Shown here: positions 1 to 8,032 of the stretch, one piece after another | Numbering within the stretch: position 1 is the stretch's first letter | How the letters are laid out: each line of letters starts with the position of its first letter | Source of the DNA: Merdicola sp048393175 | GTDB taxonomy: Bacteria; Bacillota; Clostridia; TANB77; CAG-508 | DNA length: 24,530 nt | Direction: 5' to 3' | Assembly: GCA_048393175.1 (NCBI GenBank) | Contig: DBFJJM010000109.1 | Location: forward strand, 1 to 24,530 | Made by a program: the position numbers and the translations under genes | Notes under the pieces: generated by a model | Database searches by the model: none | What the model was told of the DNA's origin: nothing | Seen by the model: the letters and a program-made list of their open reading frames with translations, nothing else

Positions 1-1
1 A

Positions 2-2464
2 AAAAAGCAAGAATTGCAAAAGTTATCCCAAACGTTATCAGACAAAGAAAAACAGATAGAACAAAAAAAGCAACAAGTCGAACAAGCAATTGATAAAAAA
101 TATGAAGTGCAAAATAGTATTAATAGTAAAGATATTCTATATGAAAATTTGGAGAAAAGAGAAAAAATAGTTAAAAACGAGGTTACTACTACCATATCGG
201 AATTAGATGAAGCAAGAATGAATAAAAACGAAGTAGAGCAAAGCTTTTTACCATTAGAGACGAAAAGAAATGCTCTTTTAAAACAATTAGAAGAACAAAA
301 AACAAAACAAGAAGAAAGTAGTAAAAAGATAAAATCATATCATGAGCAATTAGTACAAATGGAATATAACCTTCGTATGAAAGATTCTCGTCTAAAATTT
401 TTACAGGAGACTGAAAAGGAAAAAGAAGGATATAATAAAACAGTAAAATCCTTACTAGTAGATTGTGAAAAAATTCAAGAATTAGGAAAGGGAATGCACG
501 GGGTAGTAGCTAATATTTTATCTGTAGAAAAAGAATATGAAACAGCAATTGAAATGTGTTTAGGGGCAGGTTTGCAAAATATTGTTACAGAATCAGAACA
601 AGAAGCGAAAAAATTAATTGAATATTTAAGACAAAACCATTTAGGAAGGGCTAGTTTTCTTCCCATTTCTTCTGTAAAAGGAAGAAAACTAGAAAAATGG
701 GACCAAAAAGGAATACAAGGAGTAATAGGTCTTGCTTCTGATTTAGTACAATATGATGGAAAATATGAAGGAATTGTGCAAAATTTATTAGGAAAAACAG
801 TGATTGTAGAAAATTTAGAAACAGGGGTTGCTCTTGCTAAGAAAAATCATTATGCTTTTCGTATTGTAACCAAACAAGGTGATATTTTAAATGCTTCTGG
901 TGCTATGACTGGTGGTTCTGTCTCTACGAAAACAGTAAATATTTTAGGAAGAGGCAGAGAGATAGAAGAATTACAACAAGAAATCAAAACACAAACCAAA
1001 CAATTCGAACAAAAAAAGAAAGAAATGGAGCAATATAAATTATCCATTCAATCTGTTCTAAAACAAGTAGAAGATTATGAAAAACAATTACAAAGCCAAG
1101 AAATAACCTATGCTACGGAAAAGCAAAAAGTTCTTTCTATGGAAGAGATGATTGAAAAATTAGAAATAAGATTCGAAAAGCTAAAAAAAGAGTTGGAAAA
1201 TCTACAAGAGGGAAAGGTAAAAGCTGTTCAGGAAAAACAAGAAAAGCAGGTGGAAATACAAGAGTTAACAAAACAGATAGAACAAAATAATATAGAAATT
1301 GAGGAATTTGCAAAAAGTAATCAAGACAAACAATCTTATATAGATGATTTAAATATGGATATTACCAATTTGAAAATTTCTGTCTCTTCTTTTGAAGAAA
1401 GTGAAAATTCAATTCAGGAGTTATCCGAAAGAATTGATAAAGAAATACAAATAAATCAAAATGGAATTGAAAATAAACAACAGCAGATAGAAACAATAGA
1501 CAAAGAAAAAGTACAATTAGAACAAACTATTCAAGGAGTGTATGAACAAATTGCTCAAGTGAAACAAGATGTGATAAATAGTGGTGCAAAAGTAGAACAG
1601 CTAAAACAGGATAGAGAGCAAAAAAACATACAATTTACAAAACTAGAAGAACAAGTAACCAAAAGTTTTGAAATGTTACAAGAAATAAAAGGACAAGTTG
1701 TTAAAATAGAGGTAAAAGAAACCAAATTAGCAGAAGAGATAGAAGAAATTGTAAATAAAATGTGGGAAGAATATGAAATAACACCAAATCATGCACAAGA
1801 CTATCCGAAACCACAAAATGTGATGCAAACACAAAAAAAGGTAAATCAAATACGTGCCCAAATTCGCGAACTGGGGAGTGTCAATATTGACTCGATTGAA
1901 GAATATAAACAAACAAAAGAGCGTTATGATTTTATGTGTGAACAAAGATTGGATTTAGAAAATGCGATTGAAAAATTAAGAAAAGTAATTCAAGAAATGA
2001 CCATTACGATGAAAGAACAATTTGCCGAAAAATTCAAACAAATTAATACGCATTTTAACGAGGTATTCCAAGAGCTATTTGGAGGAGGAAAGGCACAGCT
2101 TATTTTAGAAGATGAATCCAATCTATTAGAATGTGGAATTGATATTCATGTACAACCACCAGGAAAGAAGCTACAAAATATGACGTTATTATCGGGTGGA
2201 GAAAAAGCATTTACTGCGATTGCTATTTTATTTGCTATTTTAAAAATTAATCCAGCTCCGTTTTGTGTATTAGACGAGATTGAGGCAGCATTAGATGATG
2301 TGAATGTATACCGTTATGCTGATTATTTAAAAAAGTTTGCAAAAGAGACACAATTTCTAGTCATTACTCATCGAAAAGGAACAATGGAAGCGGCTGATAC
2401 CGTTTATGGAATTACGATGGAGGAAAATGGTATTAGTAAGCTTTTATCGATGAAACTTCATTAA
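2..2464 (+). CDS. smc: Chromosome partition protein SMC, C-terminal part (5' end outside window)
   Basis: SMC is the condensin ATPase that organises and segregates the chromosome with ScpA and ScpB. The frame is open to the left edge, so the gene starts upstream; about 820 residues of a family that normally has about 1170-1190 are visible, and the Walker A head half is missing. From left to right there is coiled coil, a hinge at about nt 490-960 (GAMTGGS at its end), a second long Gln/Glu/Lys-rich coiled coil, then the C-terminal head with the ABC signature LSGGEK (about nt 2189) and Walker B FCVLDE (about nt 2261) followed by the D-loop. The hinge-coil-head order is typical. The pentapeptide-repeat gene follows after 17 bp, so the two may be cotranscribed. 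Identification is firm. The TTG at nt 14 is an internal Leu codon, not a start. Confidence 0.97.
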   Translation, partial: KKQELQKLSQTLSDKEKQIEQKKQQVEQAIDKKYEVQNSINSKDILYENLEKREKIVKNEVTTTISELDEARMNKNEVEQSFLPLETKRNALLKQLEEQKTKQEESSKKIKSYHEQLVQMEYNLRMKDSRLKFLQETEKEKEGYNKTVKSLLVDCEKIQELGKGMHGVVANILSVEKEYETAIEMCLGAGLQNIVTESEQEAKKLIEYLRQNHLGRASFLPISSVKGRKLEKWDQKGIQGVIGLASDLVQYDGKYEGIVQNLLGKTVIVENLETGVALAKKNHYAFRIVTKQGDILNASGAMTGGSVSTKTVNILGRGREIEELQQEIKTQTKQFEQKKKEMEQYKLSIQSVLKQVEDYEKQLQSQEITYATEKQKVLSMEEMIEKLEIRFEKLKKELENLQEGKVKAVQEKQEKQVEIQELTKQIEQNNIEIEEFAKSNQDKQSYIDDLNMDITNLKISVSSFEESENSIQELSERIDKEIQINQNGIENKQQQIETIDKEKVQLEQTIQGVYEQIAQVKQDVINSGAKVEQLKQDREQKNIQFTKLEEQVTKSFEMLQEIKGQVVKIEVKETKLAEEIEEIVNKMWEEYEITPNHAQDYPKPQNVMQTQKKVNQIRAQIRELGSVNIDSIEEYKQTKERYDFMCEQRLDLENAIEKLRKVIQEMTITMKEQFAEKFKQINTHFNEVFQELFGGGKAQLILEDESNLLECGIDIHVQPPGKKLQNMTLLSGGEKAFTAIAILFAILKINPAPFCVLDEIEAALDDVNVYRYADYLKKFAKETQFLVITHRKGTMEAADTVYGITMEENGISKLLSMKLH

Positions 2465-2481
2465 AAGGCAGGTTTAAGGAA

Positions 2482-3126
2482 ATGAAAATAGATTCACCTA
2501 AATTAGGAAAATTAATAAAAGCAGAATCGTTTCAAAAAGAAATCAAATTAGCAAAACAAGAAGAAGTAGAAATTGCAAATAAACTTTTTATAGAATGTCA
2601 AGAAGAAAGTTTAAAGCAAAGAGAAATAGAACTTTCTAAATGTGAATTTCAAAGTTGCCATTTTTGTCATTCTTGTTTTGCTAATTCTGACCTATCTGAT
2701 ACCGTGTTTAAGGAATGTGATTTTTCAAATTGTGATTTTAGTCAGTCCAATTTGGTAAGAGTGCAATTTGAAAATTGTAAATTAGTAGGATGTAATTTTT
2801 CAGAGGCTAGTTTCTATCAAATAGAAATAAAAAAAAGTAATTTGTCGTATGCTAATTTTTCGTTAGGGAGATTAAAACAAGTTAGTATTTACAATTCTAA
2901 AGCACAAAGTAGTAGTTTTCAGGAAGTTAAATGGGAAAAAATAAAGTTAGAGGAAACCGATTTTACATTGGCACAGTTTTTTCGCACCCCCTTAAATCAC
3001 ATTGATTTTTCTAGTTGCAATATTGAAGGAATGGTAGTAAGACTAGAAGATTTAAAAGGAGTTACAATAACACCAGACCAAGCAATACAGTTTGCTAAGC
3101 TATTAGGTGTTATTGTAAAAGAATAA
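2482..3126 (+). CDS. Pentapeptide-repeat protein, cysteine-rich
   Basis: This is a 214-aa protein. Residues about 45-180 show the A(D/N)LXX-like five-residue periodicity of pentapeptide repeats (for example CDFSNCDFSQSNL and ANFS), which fold as a right-handed quadrilateral beta-helix. The N-terminal 45 residues are charged and helical. The C-terminus, about residues 185-214, is a non-repeat segment ending AKLLGVIVKE, seen by recollection in other clostridial pentapeptide proteins. It is unusually rich in Cys at core-facing positions. The ATG is preceded by AAGGAA and lies 17 bp after smc. Some pentapeptide proteins (Qnr, MfpA) mimic DNA and bind gyrase, but nothing here proves that role. Family call strong, function unknown. 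Confidence 0.85.
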   Translation: MKIDSPKLGKLIKAESFQKEIKLAKQEEVEIANKLFIECQEESLKQREIELSKCEFQSCHFCHSCFANSDLSDTVFKECDFSNCDFSQSNLVRVQFENCKLVGCNFSEASFYQIEIKKSNLSYANFSLGRLKQVSIYNSKAQSSSFQEVKWEKIKLEETDFTLAQFFRTPLNHIDFSSCNIEGMVVRLEDLKGVTITPDQAIQFAKLLGVIVKE

Positions 3127-3170
3127 AAGGAAGAAAGAACAAACTTCAAAATTTGTTCTTTCTTCCTTTT
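3125..3170. terminator. Bidirectional rho-independent terminator
   Basis: Bases 3125-3143 pair perfectly with 3152-3170 (19 bp) around an 8-nt loop. A-rich and T-rich ends serve both strands. It lies between the convergent pentapeptide gene and ytaF and starts in the pentapeptide stop codon. Confidence 0.9.
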
Positions 3171-3174
3171 GAAA

Positions 3175-3837
3175 TTAAAAAAATAAACGGCTAAAACCAA
3201 TTAAAATAAGCAAGATTCCAGAAACAATACTCCAAGTGTTTTCTGGAATACGGGAAGCAGAAAGTACTTTTTTTCCAAGTAAAATACCAAAAGATAAGAA
3301 AAAAAGCTGAAAGGTAGCAACTAAAAAAGGAAAGACAAAAGAGCCAAGTCCCATCATACTACTTCCAATTCCAACGCAAAGAGCATCTACTGAAAGAGCG
3401 AATCCTAAATAAAAGGCTTCTTTTGCATCAATTGTCTGAGAGTTATCCAAATCAGAAGAAATGGGATTACGAATAATGCGAATCGTAATACCAAATGATT
3501 TTAGAATAATATTATAGGTTTTTTTCAATCCATTTTTAGAATCACTCTTTTTCTCTATCATATGAGAAGGAGTGCTTTTTCGAATGGTTTCATAAAGAAT
3601 AAAAAGCCCCATTCCTACTAATAAAATAATCCCAATTAATTTTGTGACAATAGAAGGGAGAATATGTGATAAGAGATTACCAAGAGAAATAGAAAGACTA
3701 GTAATAGCCAAAGAAATTCCAAATAAAATAACTTTAGAAAAAGAAGAAATTTTTGTTTTTCTAAGACCATATGTAATCCCAATTCCGAATGAGTCAATGC
3801 TAACAGAGACTGCTAAAGATAGTAAGCTAAATAGCAT
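3175..3837 (-). CDS. ytaF: Sporulation membrane protein YtaF (MntP-like family)
   Basis: This is a 220-aa polytopic membrane protein with about six hydrophobic segments in two halves. Each half carries a conserved acidic motif: AVSVSIDSFGIGITYGLR near the N-terminus and FALSVDALCVGIGSSMMG in the middle. These are typical of YtaF, a relative of the MntP/cadmium-type efflux families that is annotated as a sporulation protein in Bacillus. The central loop, about residues 100-150, is Lys/Ser-rich and carries NPISSDLDNS. The ATG at 3837 was chosen over an upstream in-frame start at 3906 because GAGGTGA sits just before it and the membrane segment begins immediately. It is divergent from the P-type ATPase. 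The transported substrate, if any, is unknown. No convincing promoter was seen. Confidence 0.88.
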   Translation of the reverse strand: MLFSLLSLAVSVSIDSFGIGITYGLRKTKISSFSKVILFGISLAITSLSISLGNLLSHILPSIVTKLIGIILLVGMGLFILYETIRKSTPSHMIEKKSDSKNGLKKTYNIILKSFGITIRIIRNPISSDLDNSQTIDAKEAFYLGFALSVDALCVGIGSSMMGLGSFVFPFLVATFQLFFLSFGILLGKKVLSASRIPENTWSIVSGILLILIGFSRLFF

Positions 3838-3961
3838 GTTTATCACCTCTGTACATAATATGTAAACCAAGAAAAAAAGTGAAAAGAAGTCTTTTTTAAG
3901 TGTCATAATATAGGACGAGTTGCATATGAATTAATATAACTTGTACAAAGGAGAGTGTATT

Positions 3962-6631
3962 ATGTGGCAAACAAAAAGCATAAAAGAAATACAAAAAGAA
4001 TTTCATACTAATTTAGAAAAGGGATTAACACAAGAAGAGGTAAAGGCAAGACAAGAAGAATTTGGAAAAAATAAATTAGCAGATAAGAAGAAAGAAAGTT
4101 TGCTGATTCGTTTTTTACAACAATTTAACGATTTTATGATTATTATTTTAATACTTGCTTCTATTATTTCAGCAATAGTTAGTTTCGTAGAAGGACAACA
4201 TGATTATTTTGATTCCATTATTATTATTGTTATTGTTGTGTTTAATGCCATTATGGGATTAATTCAAGAAGCAAAAGCAGAAAAATCATTAGAAGCATTA
4301 AAAAAGATGTCTGCACCAATAGCAAAAGTAAGAAGAAACGGAAGAGTAGAAAATATTAAAGGAGAGGAGATTGTTCCTGGTGATATTGTTCTATTAGAAG
4401 CAGGAAACTATGTGCCAGCAGATTGTAGATTAACGAAATCGTTTGATTTAAAAATAGAAGAATCCAGTTTAACAGGTGAGACGGTTCCTGTTTCGAAACA
4501 AGCCGATATACTGTTAGACAAAGATTTGCCAATAGCAGACCAAATTAATATGGCTTTTGGGACGACTATTATTGTAGGAGGTCAGGCAGAAGGCATTGTA
4601 ACAGAAATTGGAATGGAAACCAAAGTGGGAAAAATAGCTCATATGATTATTTCAGAAGAAGCACCAGAAACACCCATTCAAAAGAAATTAGCAGAAGTAG
4701 GAAAAATACTAGGATGGGCGTGTCTAGGAATTTGTGCTCTCATTTTTGTCATTGGGATTTTTAAGAAAATTCCTCCTGTTGAGATGTTTATGACATCTGT
4801 CGGATTAGCAGTAGCGGCTATTCCAGAAGGACTTCCAGCCATTGTTACCATTATGCTTTCCATTGGTGTAACGAAAATGGCAAAACGAAATAGTATTATT
4901 CGTAAATTACCAGCAGTAGAAACGCTAGGAAGTAGTAAAGTGATTTGTTCTGATAAGACAGGAACGTTAACTCAAAATAAAATGACAGTACGAAAATTAG
5001 CAAATGCAGAACATATCTTTTCAGTAGAAGAACAAAAATGGGTACAAGAAAAAGAAAAGATTTTACTTTTAAGTTGTCTTTGCACCGATTGTGAAATAAC
5101 CAAACAAGAACAAAAAGAACAAGTAATAGGGGAACCCACAGAAGTTGCTTTAGTCAATGCTGCTTTAAAATGTGGTATTCACAAAGAAAAACAAAAAAAA
5201 GAGCTACCGCTAGTAAATGAAATACCATTTGATTCTACGAGAAAGAAAATGACAACAGTACATCAATTACCAAATGGAAATTATTGTATCATTACAAAAG
5301 GAGCACCAGATGTTTTATTAAAAGGTTGTACGAAATATTGGGAAAAAGGGAAAGTAACGTCTTTATTACCATCTCAAATAGAGCAAATTCAGAAACAGAA
5401 CGAAGAAATGGCAAAAGAAGCTCTGCGTGTGATTGCAGTAAGCTATAAAGAAGTCAGTACCCTTCCGAATCAATTACAAGCAGAAGAAATTGAAAAAGAT
5501 TTAATCTTTGTAGGTTTAGTTGGAATGATTGACCCTCCAAGAGAAGGCGTAAAAGAAGCAGTAGCGACTTGTAGAAAAGCAGGTATTAAAACGGTAATGA
5601 TTACAGGTGACCATATTACTACTGCTAAAGCGATTGCCAAAGAATTGGGGATTTTGAAACCACAGGATATTGCTATTACTGGGAATGAATTAGACCAAAT
5701 ACCACAAATAAAATTAGAAAAAGAGATAATGAAATATTCTGTTTTTGCTAGGGTATCGCCAGAACATAAAGTACGTATTGTAAAAGCATTTCAAAGTACA
5801 GGAGCAGTAGTAGCGATGACAGGAGATGGGGTAAATGATGCACCAGCTTTGAAGAATGCAGATATCGGTATTGCAATGGGATTAAATGGAACAGATGTAG
5901 CCAAAAATGCTTCTGATATGATTCTAACAGATGATAATTTTGTTACGATTGTGGAAGCAGTAAAACAAGGAAGAACTATTTTTGAAAATATTCGAAAAGC
6001 AATCCATTTCTTAATTTCTACTAATATTGGAGAAATTGTTACTATTTTTGTAGGGTTATTATTAGGATTAAAGTCACCACTGCTTGCGATTCAACTTTTA
6101 TGGGTTAATTTAGTAACCGATTCCTTACCAGCGATAGCATTAGGACTAGAACCACCAGAAAAAGATATTATGAATCGAAAACCTCGTGATTCTAAAAAAA
6201 GTCTATTTGCAGATGGTCTATGGGGAAAAATTTTCTCAGAAGGGGTGATGATTGGAGTACTTACGATTCTAGCCTTTAGTATTGGAAATTATAATTATAG
6301 TCTAGAAGTAGGAAGAACGATGGCATTTGTCGCAATTGGAGTACTCGAATTAGTTCATAGCTTTAATATTAAAACAGAAGAATCTATTTTTAAAGTAGGA
6401 ATTACAGAAAATAAATATTTAATTGGTGCATTTCTATTAGGAACTTTTTTACAAATTGTTGTAGTCTGTATTCCACCAGTAGCACAACTATTTAAATTAG
6501 TACCATTAAACTTTATCCAATGGGTCTATACCATTTTAATTTCTTTTGCTCCGATTGTAATTGTAGAGGTTCAGAAAAAATTAAATGAAGTAAAGTTTGG
6601 CAAGACAGTATATGAATATAAAAAGGTGTAA
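3962..6631 (+). CDS. Calcium-translocating P-type ATPase (P2A type)
   Basis: This is an 889-aa cation pump of the SERCA/PMR1 class that would export Ca2+ using ATP. Visible landmarks are an N-terminal cation ATPase domain, the TGE dephosphorylation loop (SSLTGETVPV), PEGLPA in M4 (288-293), the phosphorylated Asp in SDKTGTLT (D331), the nucleotide-binding KGAPD motif and the hinge TGDGVND (620-626). Ligand positions expected for SERCA-like calcium sites are present: N688 and E691 in M5, N716, T719 and D720 in M6, and probably E796 in M8. That points to calcium rather than Na+/K+, although transport was not tested. The ATG follows AAAGGAGAG; an in-frame TTG 21 bp upstream overlaps that ribosome binding site and was rejected. 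It appears monocistronic. Mn2+ is the main alternative substrate. Confidence 0.93.
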   Translation: MWQTKSIKEIQKEFHTNLEKGLTQEEVKARQEEFGKNKLADKKKESLLIRFLQQFNDFMIIILILASIISAIVSFVEGQHDYFDSIIIIVIVVFNAIMGLIQEAKAEKSLEALKKMSAPIAKVRRNGRVENIKGEEIVPGDIVLLEAGNYVPADCRLTKSFDLKIEESSLTGETVPVSKQADILLDKDLPIADQINMAFGTTIIVGGQAEGIVTEIGMETKVGKIAHMIISEEAPETPIQKKLAEVGKILGWACLGICALIFVIGIFKKIPPVEMFMTSVGLAVAAIPEGLPAIVTIMLSIGVTKMAKRNSIIRKLPAVETLGSSKVICSDKTGTLTQNKMTVRKLANAEHIFSVEEQKWVQEKEKILLLSCLCTDCEITKQEQKEQVIGEPTEVALVNAALKCGIHKEKQKKELPLVNEIPFDSTRKKMTTVHQLPNGNYCIITKGAPDVLLKGCTKYWEKGKVTSLLPSQIEQIQKQNEEMAKEALRVIAVSYKEVSTLPNQLQAEEIEKDLIFVGLVGMIDPPREGVKEAVATCRKAGIKTVMITGDHITTAKAIAKELGILKPQDIAITGNELDQIPQIKLEKEIMKYSVFARVSPEHKVRIVKAFQSTGAVVAMTGDGVNDAPALKNADIGIAMGLNGTDVAKNASDMILTDDNFVTIVEAVKQGRTIFENIRKAIHFLISTNIGEIVTIFVGLLLGLKSPLLAIQLLWVNLVTDSLPAIALGLEPPEKDIMNRKPRDSKKSLFADGLWGKIFSEGVMIGVLTILAFSIGNYNYSLEVGRTMAFVAIGVLELVHSFNIKTEESIFKVGITENKYLIGAFLLGTFLQIVVVCIPPVAQLFKLVPLNFIQWVYTILISFAPIVIVEVQKKLNEVKFGKTVYEYKKV

Positions 6632-6662
6632 AGCAGGAAAAAATAGGATAAAAAGATAGAAC

Positions 6663-6695
6663 AAGAACTGTAAAGTCTGTCATTACAGTTCTTTT
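6663..6695 (+). terminator. Terminator after the P-type ATPase
   Basis: AAGAACTGTAA (6663-6673) pairs with TTACAGTTCTT (6683-6693) around a 9-nt loop, followed by two more T then CC. The T-tract is short, so termination strength is uncertain. The 3' half of the stem lies inside repeat copy 1. Confidence 0.65.
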
Positions 6696-6732
6696 CCTTG
6701 CATTTTGAACAAGAATAGAGTAAGATGAAAAA
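6677..6732. repeat. 56-bp intergenic direct repeat, copy 1
   Basis: This stretch matches 7964-8019 at 55 of 56 positions; the single difference is a C/G in TTGAACAAG versus TTGAAGAAG. It begins with the mini-palindrome CTGTCATTACAG, then a pyrimidine run, then a promoter-like TTGCAT-17-TAAGAT. It lies between the ATPase gene and rsgA. No flanking target duplication or transposase was seen. Confidence 0.9.
6698..6726 (+). promoter_or_regulatory. Candidate promoter inside repeat copy 1, upstream of rsgA
   Basis: TTGCAT at 6698-6703, a 17-bp spacer, then TAAGAT at 6721-6726. The match to the vegetative consensus is moderate (3 of 6 and 4 of 6). It would give a leader of about 80 nt before the rsgA TTG start. 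Confidence 0.45.
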
Positions 6733-6816
6733 TGAAAAGAATAGAAGGTATAACATAAAGTGATAGAAATGAAATAGCGAAATAGAACAATCACAAAAGG
6801 GAAAAAGAGGATAGAA

Positions 6817-7884
6817 TTGAGACATTTAGAAAGTTATGATAGTTTTCAAACAAAAAAGGCTAGAGAACAAAAGAAAAGAGCAAAAGAAAAATCGAAACAA
6901 GTTAAAAGGAACAATCAAGAAGATAGATTTGTAGTAAAAAAAGCAATTAATCCAGGAACGATGATTGAAGTTAGATATAATGATGCATATGTTTATTATA
7001 ATGGACAAGTAGTGAAAGCAAAGTTAAGAAGAGATATTAATTATCCATGTAATCAAATATTATTTCCAGGAGATAAAGTAATATTACAACAAGAAGGAGA
7101 AAATTATATTATTCAAAATGTAGTCACTAGAACGTCATTGTTATCTAGAGTAAAAAAAGATTCGACTAGATTAGGCGATAGTGTAGGAATGACAAAAAAT
7201 GTGGCTGCAAATATAAATTTAGCAGTAATTGTAGTAGCAGCGAAAAATCCACCACTCCATCCTAAGTTTATTGATAGATATTTGATGATACTTCAAAATA
7301 GCAAGATAGATTCAGTAATATGTTTAAATAAAGCAGATTTAAAAGAAGGAAAAGAAGAAAAAATATTAGATATTTATAGAAAAATTGGAATCCCTGTTGT
7401 AGAAACAAGTACACAAACAAAAGAAGGAATAGACGATTTAAAGAAATATTTATATGGAAAACAAGCAATACTGGTAGGTAATTCAGGAGTAGGAAAGTCC
7501 TCTTTAACAAACGAATTGATGAAAAAGGATAAAATAAAGACATCACAGGTTACTGAGAAAAGTGGAAGAGGAAGACATACAACGACGACATCTAAATATT
7601 ATATTTGGGATAATGCATCTTCTATTATCGATACTCCAGGAATTAGGAGTTTGGATATTTCTCAATTTAAACTAGCAGAAATTCAAGATTACTTTCAAGA
7701 ATTTCAGGATTGGTCTAGTAAATGTAAATTTTCTAACTGTTTACATTTTCGAGAACCTGAAAACTTTTGCCTTGTTAAACAGGCTACTAAAGCTGGATTG
7801 ATTAGCCAAGATAGATATGATAGTTATGTTAGAATCCTAAAAAGTATGGAAGGCGAAGGAAACATAGATGATGTAAAAAAATGA
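6817..7884 (+). CDS. rsgA: Ribosome small-subunit-dependent GTPase A (RsgA/YloQ)
   Basis: RsgA is a circularly permuted GTPase that assists late 30S maturation. The protein has 355 aa: a basic N-terminal extension of about 50 residues, an OB-fold (about 50-115), then GTPase motifs in permuted order, NKAD (N171, G4), GNSGVGKSS (G221, G1) and DTPG (D272, G3). A C-terminal zinc motif follows with C303, C308, H310 and C318. That motif is spaced H-x2-E-P-x3-C, two residues longer before the last Cys than the usual H-x2-E-P-x-C. Bacillus YloQ has about 298 aa, so the extension accounts for the extra length. The start is TTG at 6817 with AAGAGGA five bases upstream. Its own terminator follows. Confidence 0.95.
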   Translation: MRHLESYDSFQTKKAREQKKRAKEKSKQVKRNNQEDRFVVKKAINPGTMIEVRYNDAYVYYNGQVVKAKLRRDINYPCNQILFPGDKVILQQEGENYIIQNVVTRTSLLSRVKKDSTRLGDSVGMTKNVAANINLAVIVVAAKNPPLHPKFIDRYLMILQNSKIDSVICLNKADLKEGKEEKILDIYRKIGIPVVETSTQTKEGIDDLKKYLYGKQAILVGNSGVGKSSLTNELMKKDKIKTSQVTEKSGRGRHTTTTSKYYIWDNASSIIDTPGIRSLDISQFKLAEIQDYFQEFQDWSSKCKFSNCLHFREPENFCLVKQATKAGLISQDRYDSYVRILKSMEGEGNIDDVKK

Positions 7885-7916
7885 AAATGTTATGGTAAAA
7901 CTATAATACAATTTAA

Positions 7917-7946
7917 AAGGTAAAAAATTGAAAACTTTTTTACCTT
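7917..7946 (+). terminator. Hairpin terminator after rsgA
   Basis: AAGGTAAAAAA (7917-7927) pairs with TTTTTTACCTT (7936-7946) around an 8-nt loop. The T-tract is part of the stem and little T follows it, so it is a weaker terminator on the plus strand. Confidence 0.65.
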
Positions 7947-7963
7947 GTCAATATTTTGAAGGG

Positions 7964-8019
7964 CTGTCATTACAGTTCTTTTCCTTGCATTTTGAAGAAG
8001 AATAGAGTAAGATGAAAAA
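7964..8019. repeat. 56-bp intergenic direct repeat, copy 2
   Basis: Second copy of the element at 6677-6732, 1287 bp downstream and in the same orientation. It ends just before the ribosome binding site of the DUF2207 gene. Unlike copy 1, no complementary arm precedes it, so only the small CTGT/ACAG hairpin can form here. Confidence 0.9.
7985..8013 (+). promoter_or_regulatory. Candidate promoter inside repeat copy 2, upstream of the DUF2207 gene
   Basis: TTGCAT (7985-7990), a 17-bp spacer and TAAGAT (8008-8013). A transcript would begin near 8020, leaving a leader of only about 13 nt before the ATG at 8033. That is short but still includes GAGGTGG. Confidence 0.45.
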
Positions 8020-8032
8020 GAGGTGGAGAAAA

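Noticed and set aside
3126..3170. GAAC...GTTC pair read as an SOS box
   Set aside because: The two halves are arms of a 19-bp terminator hairpin, not a GAAC-N4-GTTC operator.
3838..3961. Promoters in the ytaF-ATPase divergent region
   Set aside because: TATAAC at 3935 and TAATAT at 3906 lack acceptable -35 partners at 16-18 bp, and no convincing sigma-E site was found for ytaF.
6513..6825. Two overlapping minus-strand frames across the ATPase-rsgA gap
   Set aside because: They are shadows of low-complexity AT-rich sequence, cover the terminator and repeat, and lack start signals.
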